The notes beneath the pieces are model-generated. The model saw only the letters and a list, made by a program, of their open reading frames with translations, searched no databases and was not told the origin of the DNA. The position numbers and the translations under genes are program-made. From JBDTOX01 sp039933015 (GTDB taxonomy: Bacteria; Pseudomonadota; Gammaproteobacteria; Burkholderiales; Methylophilaceae), in the NCBI GenBank assembly GCA_039933015.1, contig JBDTOX010000192.1:1-14509 (forward strand): 14,509 nt of DNA. Direction: 5' to 3'. Below are positions 5,774-12,724 of this stretch, one piece after another (the stretch's first letter is position 1; every line of letters starts with the position of its first letter).

Positions 5774-6091
5774 ATGAGTAAGATACGCAAGGGCGACGAA
5801 GTCGTTCTGAATACAGGTAAAGATAAAGGCAAGCACGGTACCGTGTTGCGCGTGCTGGAATCGGGCCATGTTTTGGTTGAGGGTGTTAACAAGGTGAAGA
5901 AGCACGCCAAGCCGAATCCGATGAAGGGTATCACTGGCGGCATCATCGACAAGGAGATGCCTATCGACATCTCCAATGTTGCCTTGTTTAACCGTGCCAC
6001 CCAAAAGGGTGATCGTGTTGGCTTCAAAACGCTTGATGATGGACGCAAGGTTCGCGTCTTCAAGTCAAGTGGTGAAGTCGTTGACGCATAA
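5774..6091 (+). CDS. rplX: 50S ribosomal protein L24
   Basis: This 105-residue protein (E. coli 104) is L24, an assembly-initiator protein that binds 23S rRNA near the tunnel exit. A KOW motif opens it: MSKIRKGDEVVLNTGKDKGK, followed by KHGTVLRVLE. NKVKKHAKPNPMKGITGG is the conserved middle. A TTG at 5771 is in frame, but AAGGAG (5762-5767) lies 6 nt from the ATG at 5774 and only 3 nt from the TTG, so the ATG is chosen. The start is 10 bp after rplN. Confidence 0.96.
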   Translation: MSKIRKGDEVVLNTGKDKGKHGTVLRVLESGHVLVEGVNKVKKHAKPNPMKGITGGIIDKEMPIDISNVALFNRATQKGDRVGFKTLDDGRKVRVFKSSGEVVDA

Positions 6092-6100
6092 GGACAGATC

Positions 6101-6640
6101 ATGGCTCGTTTAAAAGATTTCTATAAAGATACCGTGGTTAAGCAAATGATCGAACAATTCGGTTATAAGTCAGCCATGGAAGTGCCGCGCATTCAAAAGA
6201 TCACTCTGAATATGGGTGTGGGTGAAGCGGTTGCGGATAAAAAGGTCATGGAAAACGCCGTTGGCGATATGGAAAAAATTGCTGGCCAAAAGCCGGTCGT
6301 TACCAAGGCTAAAAAATCTGTAGCAGCATTCAAGATTCGTGATGATTATCCAGTTGGTTGTAAGGTGACTCTGCGCCGCGAGCGTATGTATGAATTCCTT
6401 GATCGCTTGGTAACGGTTGCTATTCCACGTGTGCGTGATTTTCGCGGTATTTCTGCCAAGTCGTTTGATGGTCGTGGCAATTACAACATGGGTGTGAAAG
6501 AGCAGATCATTTTCCCGGAAATTGAGTACGACAAGATCGATGCGATACGCGGTATGAACATTACGATCACAACGACGGCTAAAACTGACGAAGAAGCGCG
6601 TGCTTTGCTTGCCGCATTCAGCTTCCCGTTTAGAAACTGA
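6101..6640 (+). CDS. rplE: 50S ribosomal protein L5
   Basis: The 179 residues equal the E. coli length for L5, which binds 5S rRNA in the central protuberance and touches P-site tRNA. NVMEVPRIQKI-like sequence appears as SAMEVPRIQKITLNMGVGEA (about residues 24-43). GQKPVVTKAKKSVAAFKIR and SFDGRGNYNMGVKEQIIFPE follow. In E. coli the start of the L5 message is the S8 repressor site; I could not recognise an S8-type helix here. It begins 9 bp after rplX with AGGA in front. Confidence 0.98.
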   Translation: MARLKDFYKDTVVKQMIEQFGYKSAMEVPRIQKITLNMGVGEAVADKKVMENAVGDMEKIAGQKPVVTKAKKSVAAFKIRDDYPVGCKVTLRRERMYEFLDRLVTVAIPRVRDFRGISAKSFDGRGNYNMGVKEQIIFPEIEYDKIDAIRGMNITITTTAKTDEEARALLAAFSFPFRN

Positions 6641-6647
6641 GGGTCTC

Positions 6648-6953
6648 ATGGCTAAAACCTGTCTGATTGAGCGCGAACAAAAACGTCGCGATACAGTTAA
6701 AAAATTCGCAGCCAAGCGTGCTGAGTTGACCACAGTGGTCAATGATCAAAAAGCATCTGTTGAGGATCGCCGTGATGCGCGTCTGAAGCTGCAAAGTTTG
6801 CCACGTAATTCCAGCCCGGTGCGCCTGCGTAATCGCTGTGCATTGACTGGTCGTCCTCGTGGCGTGTTTAGTAAGTTTGGTATTGCGCGTAGCAAATTGC
6901 GCGAATTGATGATGCGTGGCGAAGTGCCAGGCGTCACCAAAGCCAGCTGGTAA
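6648..6953 (+). CDS. rpsN: 30S ribosomal protein S14 (zinc-independent form)
   Basis: The 101-residue S14 starts MAKTCLIEREQKRRDTVKKF at the ATG 7 bp after rplE. The same frame is open upstream inside rplE, but the family start and the preceding GAGGG support 6648. It is the long form with no CxxC pairs, as in E. coli; the C-terminal RNRCALTGRPRGVFSKFGI holds only one cysteine. S14 binds 16S rRNA in the 30S head beside S3 and S10. Confidence 0.97.
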   Translation: MAKTCLIEREQKRRDTVKKFAAKRAELTTVVNDQKASVEDRRDARLKLQSLPRNSSPVRLRNRCALTGRPRGVFSKFGIARSKLRELMMRGEVPGVTKASW

Positions 6954-6968
6954 CGGAGGTATTTAACG

Positions 6969-7364
6969 ATGAGTATGAGTGATCCGATTGCCGATATGCT
7001 GACGCGCATCCGCAATGCGCAGAGCGTCAATAAGCCGGTAGTTTCTATGCCCGCATCCAAGCTCAAGGGCGCTATCGCTAGCGTTCTGAAAGATGAGGGT
7101 TATATTGACGACTTCGCAGTGCAAGCTGTTGACGGCAAGCCGCAATTAAATATCAGCCTTAAGTATTATGCTGGTCGCCCTGTAATTGAGAAGATTGAGC
7201 GAGTGAGTCGCCCCGGTCTTCGCGTTTATCGTGGTAACCAGGATATTCCTACGGTAATGAATGGCCTTGGTGTGACCATCGTGTCTACATCCAAGGGTGT
7301 GATGACTGATCGTAAAGCGCGCGCTGCCGGTATCGGTGGTGAAGTGCTGTGCGTAGTGGCTTAA
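6969..7364 (+). CDS. rpsH: 30S ribosomal protein S8
   Basis: The 131-residue product matches S8 (E. coli 130), a central 16S rRNA binder that in E. coli also represses the spc operon. DPIADMLTRIRNAQ at the N-terminus and STSKGVMTDRKARAAGIGGE at the C-terminus are signature blocks. Two in-frame ATGs are present, at 6969 and 6975; GGAGG (6955-6959) is 9 nt from the first and 15 nt from the second, so 6969 is preferred. It lies 15 bp after rpsN. Confidence 0.97.
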   Translation: MSMSDPIADMLTRIRNAQSVNKPVVSMPASKLKGAIASVLKDEGYIDDFAVQAVDGKPQLNISLKYYAGRPVIEKIERVSRPGLRVYRGNQDIPTVMNGLGVTIVSTSKGVMTDRKARAAGIGGEVLCVVA

Positions 7365-7374
7365 GGAGAGAAGC

Positions 7375-7908
7375 ATGTCTCGTGTAGCTAAGAATCCAGT
7401 CGCCATCCCAGCTAAAGTTGAAGTGGCGCTAAGTGCGGAAAGCATTTCCGTGAGTGGGCCGTTGGGTAAGTTGACCCATCCGCTGACTGATGCCGTTAAG
7501 TTGGCGCGTGAAGGTGATGCAATCACTTTTGCTGCAGCTAACGATAGTCAACATTCGCGTGCAATGTCCGGTACTTTACGTGCGCTAGTTGCCAATATGG
7601 TGCAAGGTGTTTCCCAAGGCTTTTCACGTAAATTGACCTTGGTTGGCGTGGGTTACAAAGCGCAGGCTCAGGGCGCCACGTTGAATCTTGAGCTGGGTTA
7701 CTCGCATCCGATTAGTCACAAAATGCCTGAGGGCGTTACTGTTGAAACCCCAACTCAAACTGAAGTTCTTTTGAAGGGTGTTGATAAGCAGGTGATTGGT
7801 CAAGTTGCCGCGCAGATTCGTGCATATCGTGCTCCGGAGCCTTATAAGGGCAAGGGTGTGCGTTATTCCGATGAAGTGATAATTATCAAAGAAACCAAGA
7901 AGAAGTAA
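7375..7908 (+). CDS. rplF: 50S ribosomal protein L6
   Basis: This 177-residue L6 (E. coli 177) binds 23S rRNA near the sarcin-ricin loop, by the factor-binding site. MSRVAKNPVAIPAKVEVAL opens the first of two similar alpha/beta domains. The second ends with the highly conserved RAYRAPEPYKGKGVRYSDE near residue 155. GGAG lies just before the ATG, and the gene sits 10 bp after rpsH and 9 bp before rplR. No irregularity is seen. Confidence 0.98.
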   Translation: MSRVAKNPVAIPAKVEVALSAESISVSGPLGKLTHPLTDAVKLAREGDAITFAAANDSQHSRAMSGTLRALVANMVQGVSQGFSRKLTLVGVGYKAQAQGATLNLELGYSHPISHKMPEGVTVETPTQTEVLLKGVDKQVIGQVAAQIRAYRAPEPYKGKGVRYSDEVIIIKETKKK

Positions 7909-7917
7909 GGTTTAGCC

Positions 7918-8280
7918 ATGAATAATGTGAATACTGCAAATACACGCCTGCGCCGAGCACGTAAAACCCGTGCCAAAATTGCCGAACTGAAGGTCACCCG
8001 TTTAAGTGTGCACCGCAGTAATGGACATATATACGCACAGATTATTGCTGAAACTGGTGATAAGGTTCTTGCCAGTGCTTCCACTCTGGAAGCGGAAGTT
8101 CGCAAGGATCTGAAATGCGGCGGCAATGTTGCCGCGGCAGCAGTGATCGGCAAGCGTATTGCAGAGAAAGCCAAAGCTGCGGGCATAACTACAGTTGCCT
8201 TTGATCGCTCTGGCTACAAATACCACGGTCGTATCAAGGCGTTGGCAGAAGCCGCGCGTGAAAACGGCTTGTCCTTCTAA
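7918..8280 (+). CDS. rplR: 50S ribosomal protein L18
   Basis: The 120-residue product is L18 (E. coli 117), which carries 5S rRNA with L5 and L25 into the central protuberance. The basic N-terminus includes RLRRARKTRAKIAELKVTRL, followed by SVHRSNGHIYAQII. The C-terminus AFDRSGYKYHGRIKALAEAA and ending ARENGLSF are diagnostic. AAGG (7907-7910) precedes the ATG by 7 nt and overlaps the rplF stop. Confidence 0.97.
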   Translation: MNNVNTANTRLRRARKTRAKIAELKVTRLSVHRSNGHIYAQIIAETGDKVLASASTLEAEVRKDLKCGGNVAAAAVIGKRIAEKAKAAGITTVAFDRSGYKYHGRIKALAEAARENGLSF

Positions 8281-8295
8281 TAGACGGGGTTGATG

Positions 8296-8802
8296 ATGGC
8301 AAAAGAAATGGAACAACAGCAAACCGATGGTTTGCGCGAGAAAATGATCTCGGTCAACCGCGTGACCAAGGTGGTCAAGGGTGGTCGTATTATGAGTTTT
8401 GCTGCACTTACTGTGGTCGGTGATGGTGATGGTGCGGTAGGCATGGGCAAGGGTAAGGCGCGTGAAGTGCCGGTTGCTGTGCAAAAGGCCATGGACGAAG
8501 CGCGCCGCGGTATGGTTAAGGTTAGCCTGAACAACGGTACCTTGCATCATGCAGTAACCGGTGTGCACGGCGCTGCCAAGGTATTTATCCAGCCGGCCTC
8601 CGAAGGTACCGGTATTATTGCTGGTGGTGCAATGCGCGCAATCTTTGAAGTGATGGGCATTACCAACGTCCTGGCCAAGTGTATTGGTTCTACCAATCCT
8701 TACAACGTGGTTCGCGCTACGCTGAATGGTCTTCAGGCAATGAACACGCCAGCGGAAGTTGCTGCAAAGCGCGGCAAGAGCATAGAAGAAATCAGAGGTT
8801 GA
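8296..8802 (+). CDS. rpsE: 30S ribosomal protein S5
   Basis: S5 (168 residues here, E. coli 167) helps unwind mRNA at the entry channel and controls decoding accuracy. The dsRNA-binding-like N-terminal domain contains REKMISVNRVTKVVKGGRIM, then the loop VVGDGDGAVGMGKGKAREVP. The frame can start at TTG 8290, ATG 8293 or ATG 8296; GGGG (8286-8289) is 6 nt from 8296, which gives MAKEMEQQQTDG. The C-terminal domain ends NTPAEVAAKRGKSIEEIRG. rpmD starts 2 bp after it. Confidence 0.96.
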   Translation: MAKEMEQQQTDGLREKMISVNRVTKVVKGGRIMSFAALTVVGDGDGAVGMGKGKAREVPVAVQKAMDEARRGMVKVSLNNGTLHHAVTGVHGAAKVFIQPASEGTGIIAGGAMRAIFEVMGITNVLAKCIGSTNPYNVVRATLNGLQAMNTPAEVAAKRGKSIEEIRG

Positions 8803-8804
8803 TC

Positions 8805-9002
8805 ATGGCTAAAGCTAAAAAAGAAACTAGCTCAATCAAGGTTACCTTGATTAAGAGCACCATCGGCAGAATTGAATCTCACCGTGCGTGTGTACGTGGC
8901 CTGGGCCTGCGTCGTATGCATCACACTGTTGAATTGCAAGACACTCCAGCTGTGCGGGGCATGATCAATGCGGTGAGCTATCTATTAAAGGTAGAAGCAT
9001 AA
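8805..9002 (+). CDS. rpmD: 50S ribosomal protein L30
   Basis: This 65-residue protein is L30 (E. coli 59); the extra residues are the N-terminal MAKAKKETS. The core is SIKVTLIKSTIGRIESHRAC, VRGLGLRRMHHTVELQDTPA and VRGMINAVSYLLKVEA. L30 is a small 50S surface protein. The ATG is 2 bp after the rpsE stop with AGAGG ahead of it. The TAA shares its final base with the rplO ATG at 9002, another sign of tight coupling. Confidence 0.96.
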   Translation: MAKAKKETSSIKVTLIKSTIGRIESHRACVRGLGLRRMHHTVELQDTPAVRGMINAVSYLLKVEA

Positions 9003-9448
9003 TGAAATTAAATTCTATTAAGCCTGCAGAGGGCGCAAAACACGCCAAACGTCGCGTTGGTCGCGGTATTGGTTCCGGCTTGGGCAAGACTGCCGGTCGC
9101 GGCCACAAGGGTCAAAAGTCACGTACTGGTGGCTTTCATAAAGTAGGCTTCGAAGGCGGTCAAATGCCTTTGCAACGCCGTCTGCCTAAGCGTGGCTTTG
9201 TGTCTTTGACTAAAGCCGATACCGCGCATGTTCGTACAAGCGAGCTGGTTCGTATGCAGGCTGATGTGATCGATCTGCTGTCCTTGAAGCAAGCCAATGT
9301 GGTTGCAGGTAGCATTAGATCCGTCAAGGTGTATCTCTCTGGTGAGGTCACCCGTGCTATTACAGTGCAGGGCTTGTTGCTGAGCAAGGGCGCGCGTGCG
9401 GCTGTTGAAGCTGCTGGCGGTAAAATCCTAGAAGTTGCAGCAGAGTAA
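9002..9448 (+). CDS. rplO: 50S ribosomal protein L15
   Basis: This 148-residue L15 (E. coli 144) is a late-assembly 50S protein. The Gly- and Arg-rich N-terminal extension has RRVGRGIGSGLGKTAGRGHK and GQKSRTGGFHKVGFEGGQMP. The globular C-terminal part includes VKVYLSGEVTRAITVQGLLL. It begins on the last base of the rpmD stop and ends 4 bp before the probable secY start. Confidence 0.97.
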   Translation: MKLNSIKPAEGAKHAKRRVGRGIGSGLGKTAGRGHKGQKSRTGGFHKVGFEGGQMPLQRRLPKRGFVSLTKADTAHVRTSELVRMQADVIDLLSLKQANVVAGSIRSVKVYLSGEVTRAITVQGLLLSKGARAAVEAAGGKILEVAAE

Positions 9449-9452
9449 TCAG

Positions 9453-10775
9453 TTGGCTAACGATAGTTTTTTGGGATCTGTGGGCAAAATGAGTGAGCTG
9501 AAAAGCCGCTTGTTGTTTGTACTTGGTGCTCTTGTTGTATATCGTTTAGGCGCACATATTCCGGTACCGGGTATCGATCCGGAAGTGCTGGCTAAGCTGT
9601 TCGAGTCGCAAAGTGGCGGTATTTTGGGCATGTTTAACATGTTCTCCGGCGGCGCATTATCACGGTTTACCGTTTTCGCCCTGGGTATCATGCCTTACAT
9701 CTCGGCTTCCATCATTATGCAATTGCTGACGGTGGTGTCGCCGCAAATGGAGCAGTTGAAGAAGGAGGGCGAGAGTGGCCGGCGCCAGATTACTAAATAC
9801 ACGCGCTACGGCACGGTGTTTTTAGCAACCTTCCAGGCGCTTGGGATTGCCATTGCGCTTGAAGGTCAGCCTGGCTTGGTATTAGATCCGGGCTTGATCT
9901 TCCGCTTGACGGCTGTGATCACGCTGGTTAGCGGTACGATGTTTTTAATGTGGCTGGGCGAGCAGATTACTGAGCGTGGCATCGGTAACGGCATCTCTAT
10001 CATTATTTTTGCAGGGATTGTAGCGGGCCTGCCGCACGCTATTGGTGGTACGCTTGAATTGGCGCGGACGGGAGCGTTTTCGGTTCCTCTGGTGTTGTTC
10101 CTGTTTATTGCGACGATATTGGTAACGGCTTTTGTCGTGTTTGTGGAACGTGGTCAACGCAAGATTACGGTGAACTACGCGAAGCGCCAGGTTGGACGTA
10201 AGGTTTTTGGTGGGCAAACCAGTCATTTGCCGTTGAAGCTGAATATGGCGGGCGTTATCCCTCCAATTTTTGCTTCAAGCATTATTTTGTTTCCGGCTAC
10301 TATGGCGGGTTGGTTTGGTAGCAGTGAGCGTATGTCCTGGTTGAAAGATATTGGTTCGACCTTATCACCTGGCCAGCCGCTCTACATTATGTTTTTTGCA
10401 AGTGCGATTATATTTTTCTGTTTTTTCTATACGGCGTTGGTTTTCAACCCTAAAGAGACAGCGGACAATTTGAAGAAAAGTGGTGCTTTTGTCCCCGGTA
10501 TCCGCCCTGGTGATCAGACTGCCAAATATATTGATCGCATTATGGCAAGGCTGACGTTGGCTGGAGCGCTTTACATTACCGCAGTGTGTTTGTTGCCCGA
10601 GTTTTTGATTTTGAAATTTAATGTGCCGTTTTATTTTGGCGGCACATCCTTGTTGATTATTGTTGTAGTCACTATGGACTTCATGACTCAGGTGCAGTCA
10701 CATTTGATGTCGCATCAATATGAGGGCTTGCTGAAGAAAGCTAATTTTAAAGGCGGTGCGGTTAACCCGCGTTGA
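9453..10775 (+). CDS. secY: Protein translocase subunit SecY
   Basis: SecY is the channel of the SecYEG translocon in the inner membrane. Ten hydrophobic segments can be traced. The plug region GGILGMFNMFSGGALSR lies at about 55-71, and the cytosolic C5 loop with YAKRQVGRKVFGGQTSHLPL at about 242-261 is the SecA/ribosome contact. The C6 loop holds NPKETADNLKKSGAFVPGIR. No ATG gives the expected N-terminus. TTG at 9453 (then ANDSFLG) lies 7 nt after AGAG and yields 440 residues (E. coli 443). A TTG at 9435, inside rplO, is an alternative. Confidence 0.96.
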   Translation: MANDSFLGSVGKMSELKSRLLFVLGALVVYRLGAHIPVPGIDPEVLAKLFESQSGGILGMFNMFSGGALSRFTVFALGIMPYISASIIMQLLTVVSPQMEQLKKEGESGRRQITKYTRYGTVFLATFQALGIAIALEGQPGLVLDPGLIFRLTAVITLVSGTMFLMWLGEQITERGIGNGISIIIFAGIVAGLPHAIGGTLELARTGAFSVPLVLFLFIATILVTAFVVFVERGQRKITVNYAKRQVGRKVFGGQTSHLPLKLNMAGVIPPIFASSIILFPATMAGWFGSSERMSWLKDIGSTLSPGQPLYIMFFASAIIFFCFFYTALVFNPKETADNLKKSGAFVPGIRPGDQTAKYIDRIMARLTLAGALYITAVCLLPEFLILKFNVPFYFGGTSLLIIVVVTMDFMTQVQSHLMSHQYEGLLKKANFKGGAVNPR

Positions 10776-10788
10776 TTAGATACTTAGC

Positions 10789-11007
10789 ATGGCAAAAGAA
10801 GACAGAATAGAAATGCAAGGCGAGGTTCTAGAAAACCTCCCTAATGCAACGTTTAGAGTCAAGTTGGAAAATGGTCATGTAGTGTTGGGATATATCTCTG
10901 GCAAGATGCGTATGCACTACATCCGCATCCTGCCTGGTGACAAGGTTACCGTAGAGATGACGCCCTATGATTTATCGCGTGCGCGGATTATTTTCCGCGT
11001 TAAATAG
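10789..11007 (+). CDS. infA: Translation initiation factor IF-1
   Basis: The 72-residue product is the full length of IF-1, a single OB/S1-fold protein that occupies the 30S A site during initiation. MAKEDRIEMQGEVLENLPNA, the RVKLENGHVVLGYISGKMR block and the ending LSRARIIFRVK are diagnostic. Placement between secY and rpmJ is usual in betaproteobacteria and absent in E. coli. The 13-bp gap after secY contains no good Shine-Dalgarno (only TTAG), so translation may depend on secY readthrough or on an unstructured start. Confidence 0.97.
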   Translation: MAKEDRIEMQGEVLENLPNATFRVKLENGHVVLGYISGKMRMHYIRILPGDKVTVEMTPYDLSRARIIFRVK

Positions 11008-11040
11008 TTGGCTGAGTAATTTGAAGCGTAGAGGTGAAAA

Positions 11041-11154
11041 ATGAGAGTTCGTGCATCGGTAAAGGCTTTGTGCCGCCATTGTAAGGTAGTTCGCCGTCGT
11101 GGTGTGGTGCGTGTTATTTGCACAGACCCGCGTCATAAGCAACGCCAGGGTTAA
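11041..11154 (+). CDS. rpmJ: 50S ribosomal protein L36 (zinc-binding form)
   Basis: A 37-codon gene reads MRVRASVKALCRHCKVVRRR and then GVVRVICTDPRHKQRQG before TAA. It is L36, the smallest 50S protein. Cys11, Cys14, Cys27 and His32 form the zinc ribbon, so this is the C+ form. GAGG (11031-11034) lies 6 nt before the ATG. It follows infA by 33 bp and is the last gene of the spc block. Confidence 0.96.
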   Translation: MRVRASVKALCRHCKVVRRRGVVRVICTDPRHKQRQG

Positions 11155-11194
11155 CTAGGCAACGCAAAACTAGTTGTGAAATATGCAAAGCCAA

Positions 11195-11223
11195 TTGTTA
11201 AAAGTTGGTCAAGCTGTTAAAAT
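11195..11223 (+). promoter_or_regulatory. Predicted sigma70 promoter for the alpha operon (rpsM)
   Basis: TTGTTA (11195-11200; 4 of 6), a 17-nt spacer and TAAAAT (11218-11223; 5 of 6) lie in the 111-bp rpmJ-rpsM gap. TG at 11215-11216 makes an extended -10 (TGnTAAAAT). The start would be near 11230, with a short leader of about 36 nt before the rpsM ATG at 11266. The octamer TGTTAAAA occurs twice, at 11196-11203 and 11215-11222. Confidence 0.5.
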
Positions 11224-11265
11224 TTTAGGCTTTTTTGAAGTTCGCCATTATTTTGGAGTAGGTAC

Positions 11266-11628
11266 ATGGCTCGGATAGCAGGGGTAAACATCCCAAATCA
11301 TAAGCATACTGAAATCGCGTTAACCTCGATTTTCGGTGTGGGTCGTAATACGGCAAAGCAGGTTTGTCTGGCAGCTGGTGTTTCCGGCACTGCCAAGATC
11401 AAGGATCTGAATGATGCGGAAGTGGAAAAGTTACGCGACGAAGTTGCCAAGCTCAAGGTTGAAGGTGACCTGCGTCGTGAAGTTTCCATGAACATTAAAC
11501 GTTTGATGGATTTGGGTTGCTACCGCGGTGTACGTCACCGTCGAGGGCTTCCTGTTCGCGGTCAACGTACCAAGACCAATGCGCGCACTCGCAAAGGCCC
11601 AATCAAGCCGATTAAGTCGTCCAAGTAA
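11266..11628 (+). CDS. rpsM: 30S ribosomal protein S13
   Basis: The 120-residue S13 (E. coli 118) sits in the 30S head and makes bridges B1a and B1b to the 50S and contact with P-site tRNA. MARIAGVNIPNHKHTEIALT and SIFGVGRNTAKQVCLAAGV form the helix-two-turn-helix start. GCYRGVRHRRGLPVRGQRTK leads into a basic tail ending KPIKSSK. GGAG (11255-11258) is 7 nt from the ATG. In E. coli this start is the S4 repressor site; no matching pseudoknot was recognised by eye. Confidence 0.98.
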   Translation: MARIAGVNIPNHKHTEIALTSIFGVGRNTAKQVCLAAGVSGTAKIKDLNDAEVEKLRDEVAKLKVEGDLRREVSMNIKRLMDLGCYRGVRHRRGLPVRGQRTKTNARTRKGPIKPIKSSK

Positions 11629-11640
11629 GGAATATGCAAC

Positions 11641-12030
11641 ATGGCTAAAGCTAACGTACGCGTACGCAAGAAAGTCAAAAAGAATATTGCCGAGGGTATA
11701 GCTCACGTGCACGCTTCTTTTAACAACACAATTATCACCATTACCGATCGCCAAGGTAATGCCCTGTCTTGGGCAACTTCTGGCGGTGCTGGCTTTAAGG
11801 GTTCACGTAAGAGTACCCCATTTGCTGCACAGGTGGCTGCTGAAGCGGCTGGTAAAGCAGCACAGGAGTGTGGTGTGAAAAATCTTGAAGTGCGCATTAA
11901 GGGTCCAGGTCCTGGCCGTGAATCCGCAGTTCGTGCACTTAATGCTGTCGGCTTCAAAATCACCAGCATTTCTGATGTGACGCCAGTGCCTCACAATGGC
12001 TGCCGTCCACCAAAGAAGCGTCGCATTTAA
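11641..12030 (+). CDS. rpsK: 30S ribosomal protein S11
   Basis: This 129-residue protein is S11 (E. coli 129), which binds 16S rRNA on the 30S platform beside the mRNA exit. GIAHVHASFNNTIITITDRQ, GNALSWATSGGAGFKGSRKS and the C-terminal DVTPVPHNGCRPPKKRRI are hallmark blocks. AAGGA overlaps the rpsM stop and lies about 10 nt before the ATG. The gene follows rpsM by 12 bp. Nothing is unusual. Confidence 0.98.
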   Translation: MAKANVRVRKKVKKNIAEGIAHVHASFNNTIITITDRQGNALSWATSGGAGFKGSRKSTPFAAQVAAEAAGKAAQECGVKNLEVRIKGPGPGRESAVRALNAVGFKITSISDVTPVPHNGCRPPKKRRI

Positions 12031-12057
12031 TTGCGCCGGATATATTAGGAGAACACC

Positions 12058-12687
12058 TTGGCTAGAAATCTCGATCCTAAGTGCCGTCAGTGTCGCCGTG
12101 AAGGCGAAAAGCTTTTCCTTAAAGGGGAGAAGTGCTTCACTGACAAGTGCGCTATCGAAAAACGTAATTTCCCACCTGGTCAGCATGGTCAGAGACGTAA
12201 CCAGCGCTTGTCTGATTACGGTGTGCAGCTGCGTGAAAAGCAAAAGCTGCGCCGTATCTATGGCATTCTTGAAGGTCAGTTCCGCAGCTATTATGCTGAA
12301 GCTGATCGTCAAAAAGGCATTACTGGTGAAAATCTGTTGCAATTGCTAGAGTGCCGCTTGGATAACGTGGCTTACCGTATGGGGCTCGGTGCCTCGCGTA
12401 CTGAAGCTCGTCAGATCGTGCGTCACAACAGTATTCTGGTTAATAGCAAGCGCGTAAACATTCCATCATTCCAAGTCAAACCTGGTGATGTAGTGCAAGT
12501 GGCTGAAGCTTCCAAGAACCAATTGCGCATTACCGGCGCTTTGGCAGCTGCTGAACAGCGCGGTTTCCCGGAGTGGATTGAAGTCGACGTCAAGGCGCTG
12601 AAAGGCACTTTCAAGGCTAAACCACAACGCGATGAATTGCCATCCACGATTAATGAATCACTCGTGGTTGAACTGTACTCTAAGTAA
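12058..12687 (+). CDS. rpsD: 30S ribosomal protein S4 (four-cysteine zinc form)
   Basis: This 209-residue S4 nucleates 30S assembly and in E. coli represses the alpha operon. The start is TTG, 6 nt after AGGAG, giving MARNLDPKCRQCRREGEKLF. Cys9, Cys12, Cys26 and Cys31 match the zinc-knuckle positions of Thermus S4. The S4 RNA-binding domain begins at about 98 (RLDNVAYRMGLGASRTEARQ), and the end INESLVVELYSK is conserved. E. coli and many betaproteobacteria have S4 without this full cysteine set, so the form is a lineage marker. Confidence 0.97.
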   Translation: MARNLDPKCRQCRREGEKLFLKGEKCFTDKCAIEKRNFPPGQHGQRRNQRLSDYGVQLREKQKLRRIYGILEGQFRSYYAEADRQKGITGENLLQLLECRLDNVAYRMGLGASRTEARQIVRHNSILVNSKRVNIPSFQVKPGDVVQVAEASKNQLRITGALAAAEQRGFPEWIEVDVKALKGTFKAKPQRDELPSTINESLVVELYSK

Positions 12688-12724
12688 TTTAAATCGAACT
12701 GATTTAGGACCGTAAGGAAAGTTT

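Noticed and set aside
8002..8568. A 188-codon minus-strand open frame across rplR and rpsE
   Set aside because: It spans the junction of two real genes in antisense, with no family resemblance and no independent start signals.
11153..11175. Inverted repeat AACTAG...CTAGTT after rpmJ as a terminator
   Set aside because: Only 6 bp, AT-rich, an 11-nt loop and no T-run. Too weak to end transcription; the region was annotated for the rpsM promoter only.
12690..12706. Inverted repeat TAAATC-GAACT-GATTTA before rpoA
   Set aside because: A 6-bp AT-rich stem is weak and common by chance. No promoter or T-run accompanies it.
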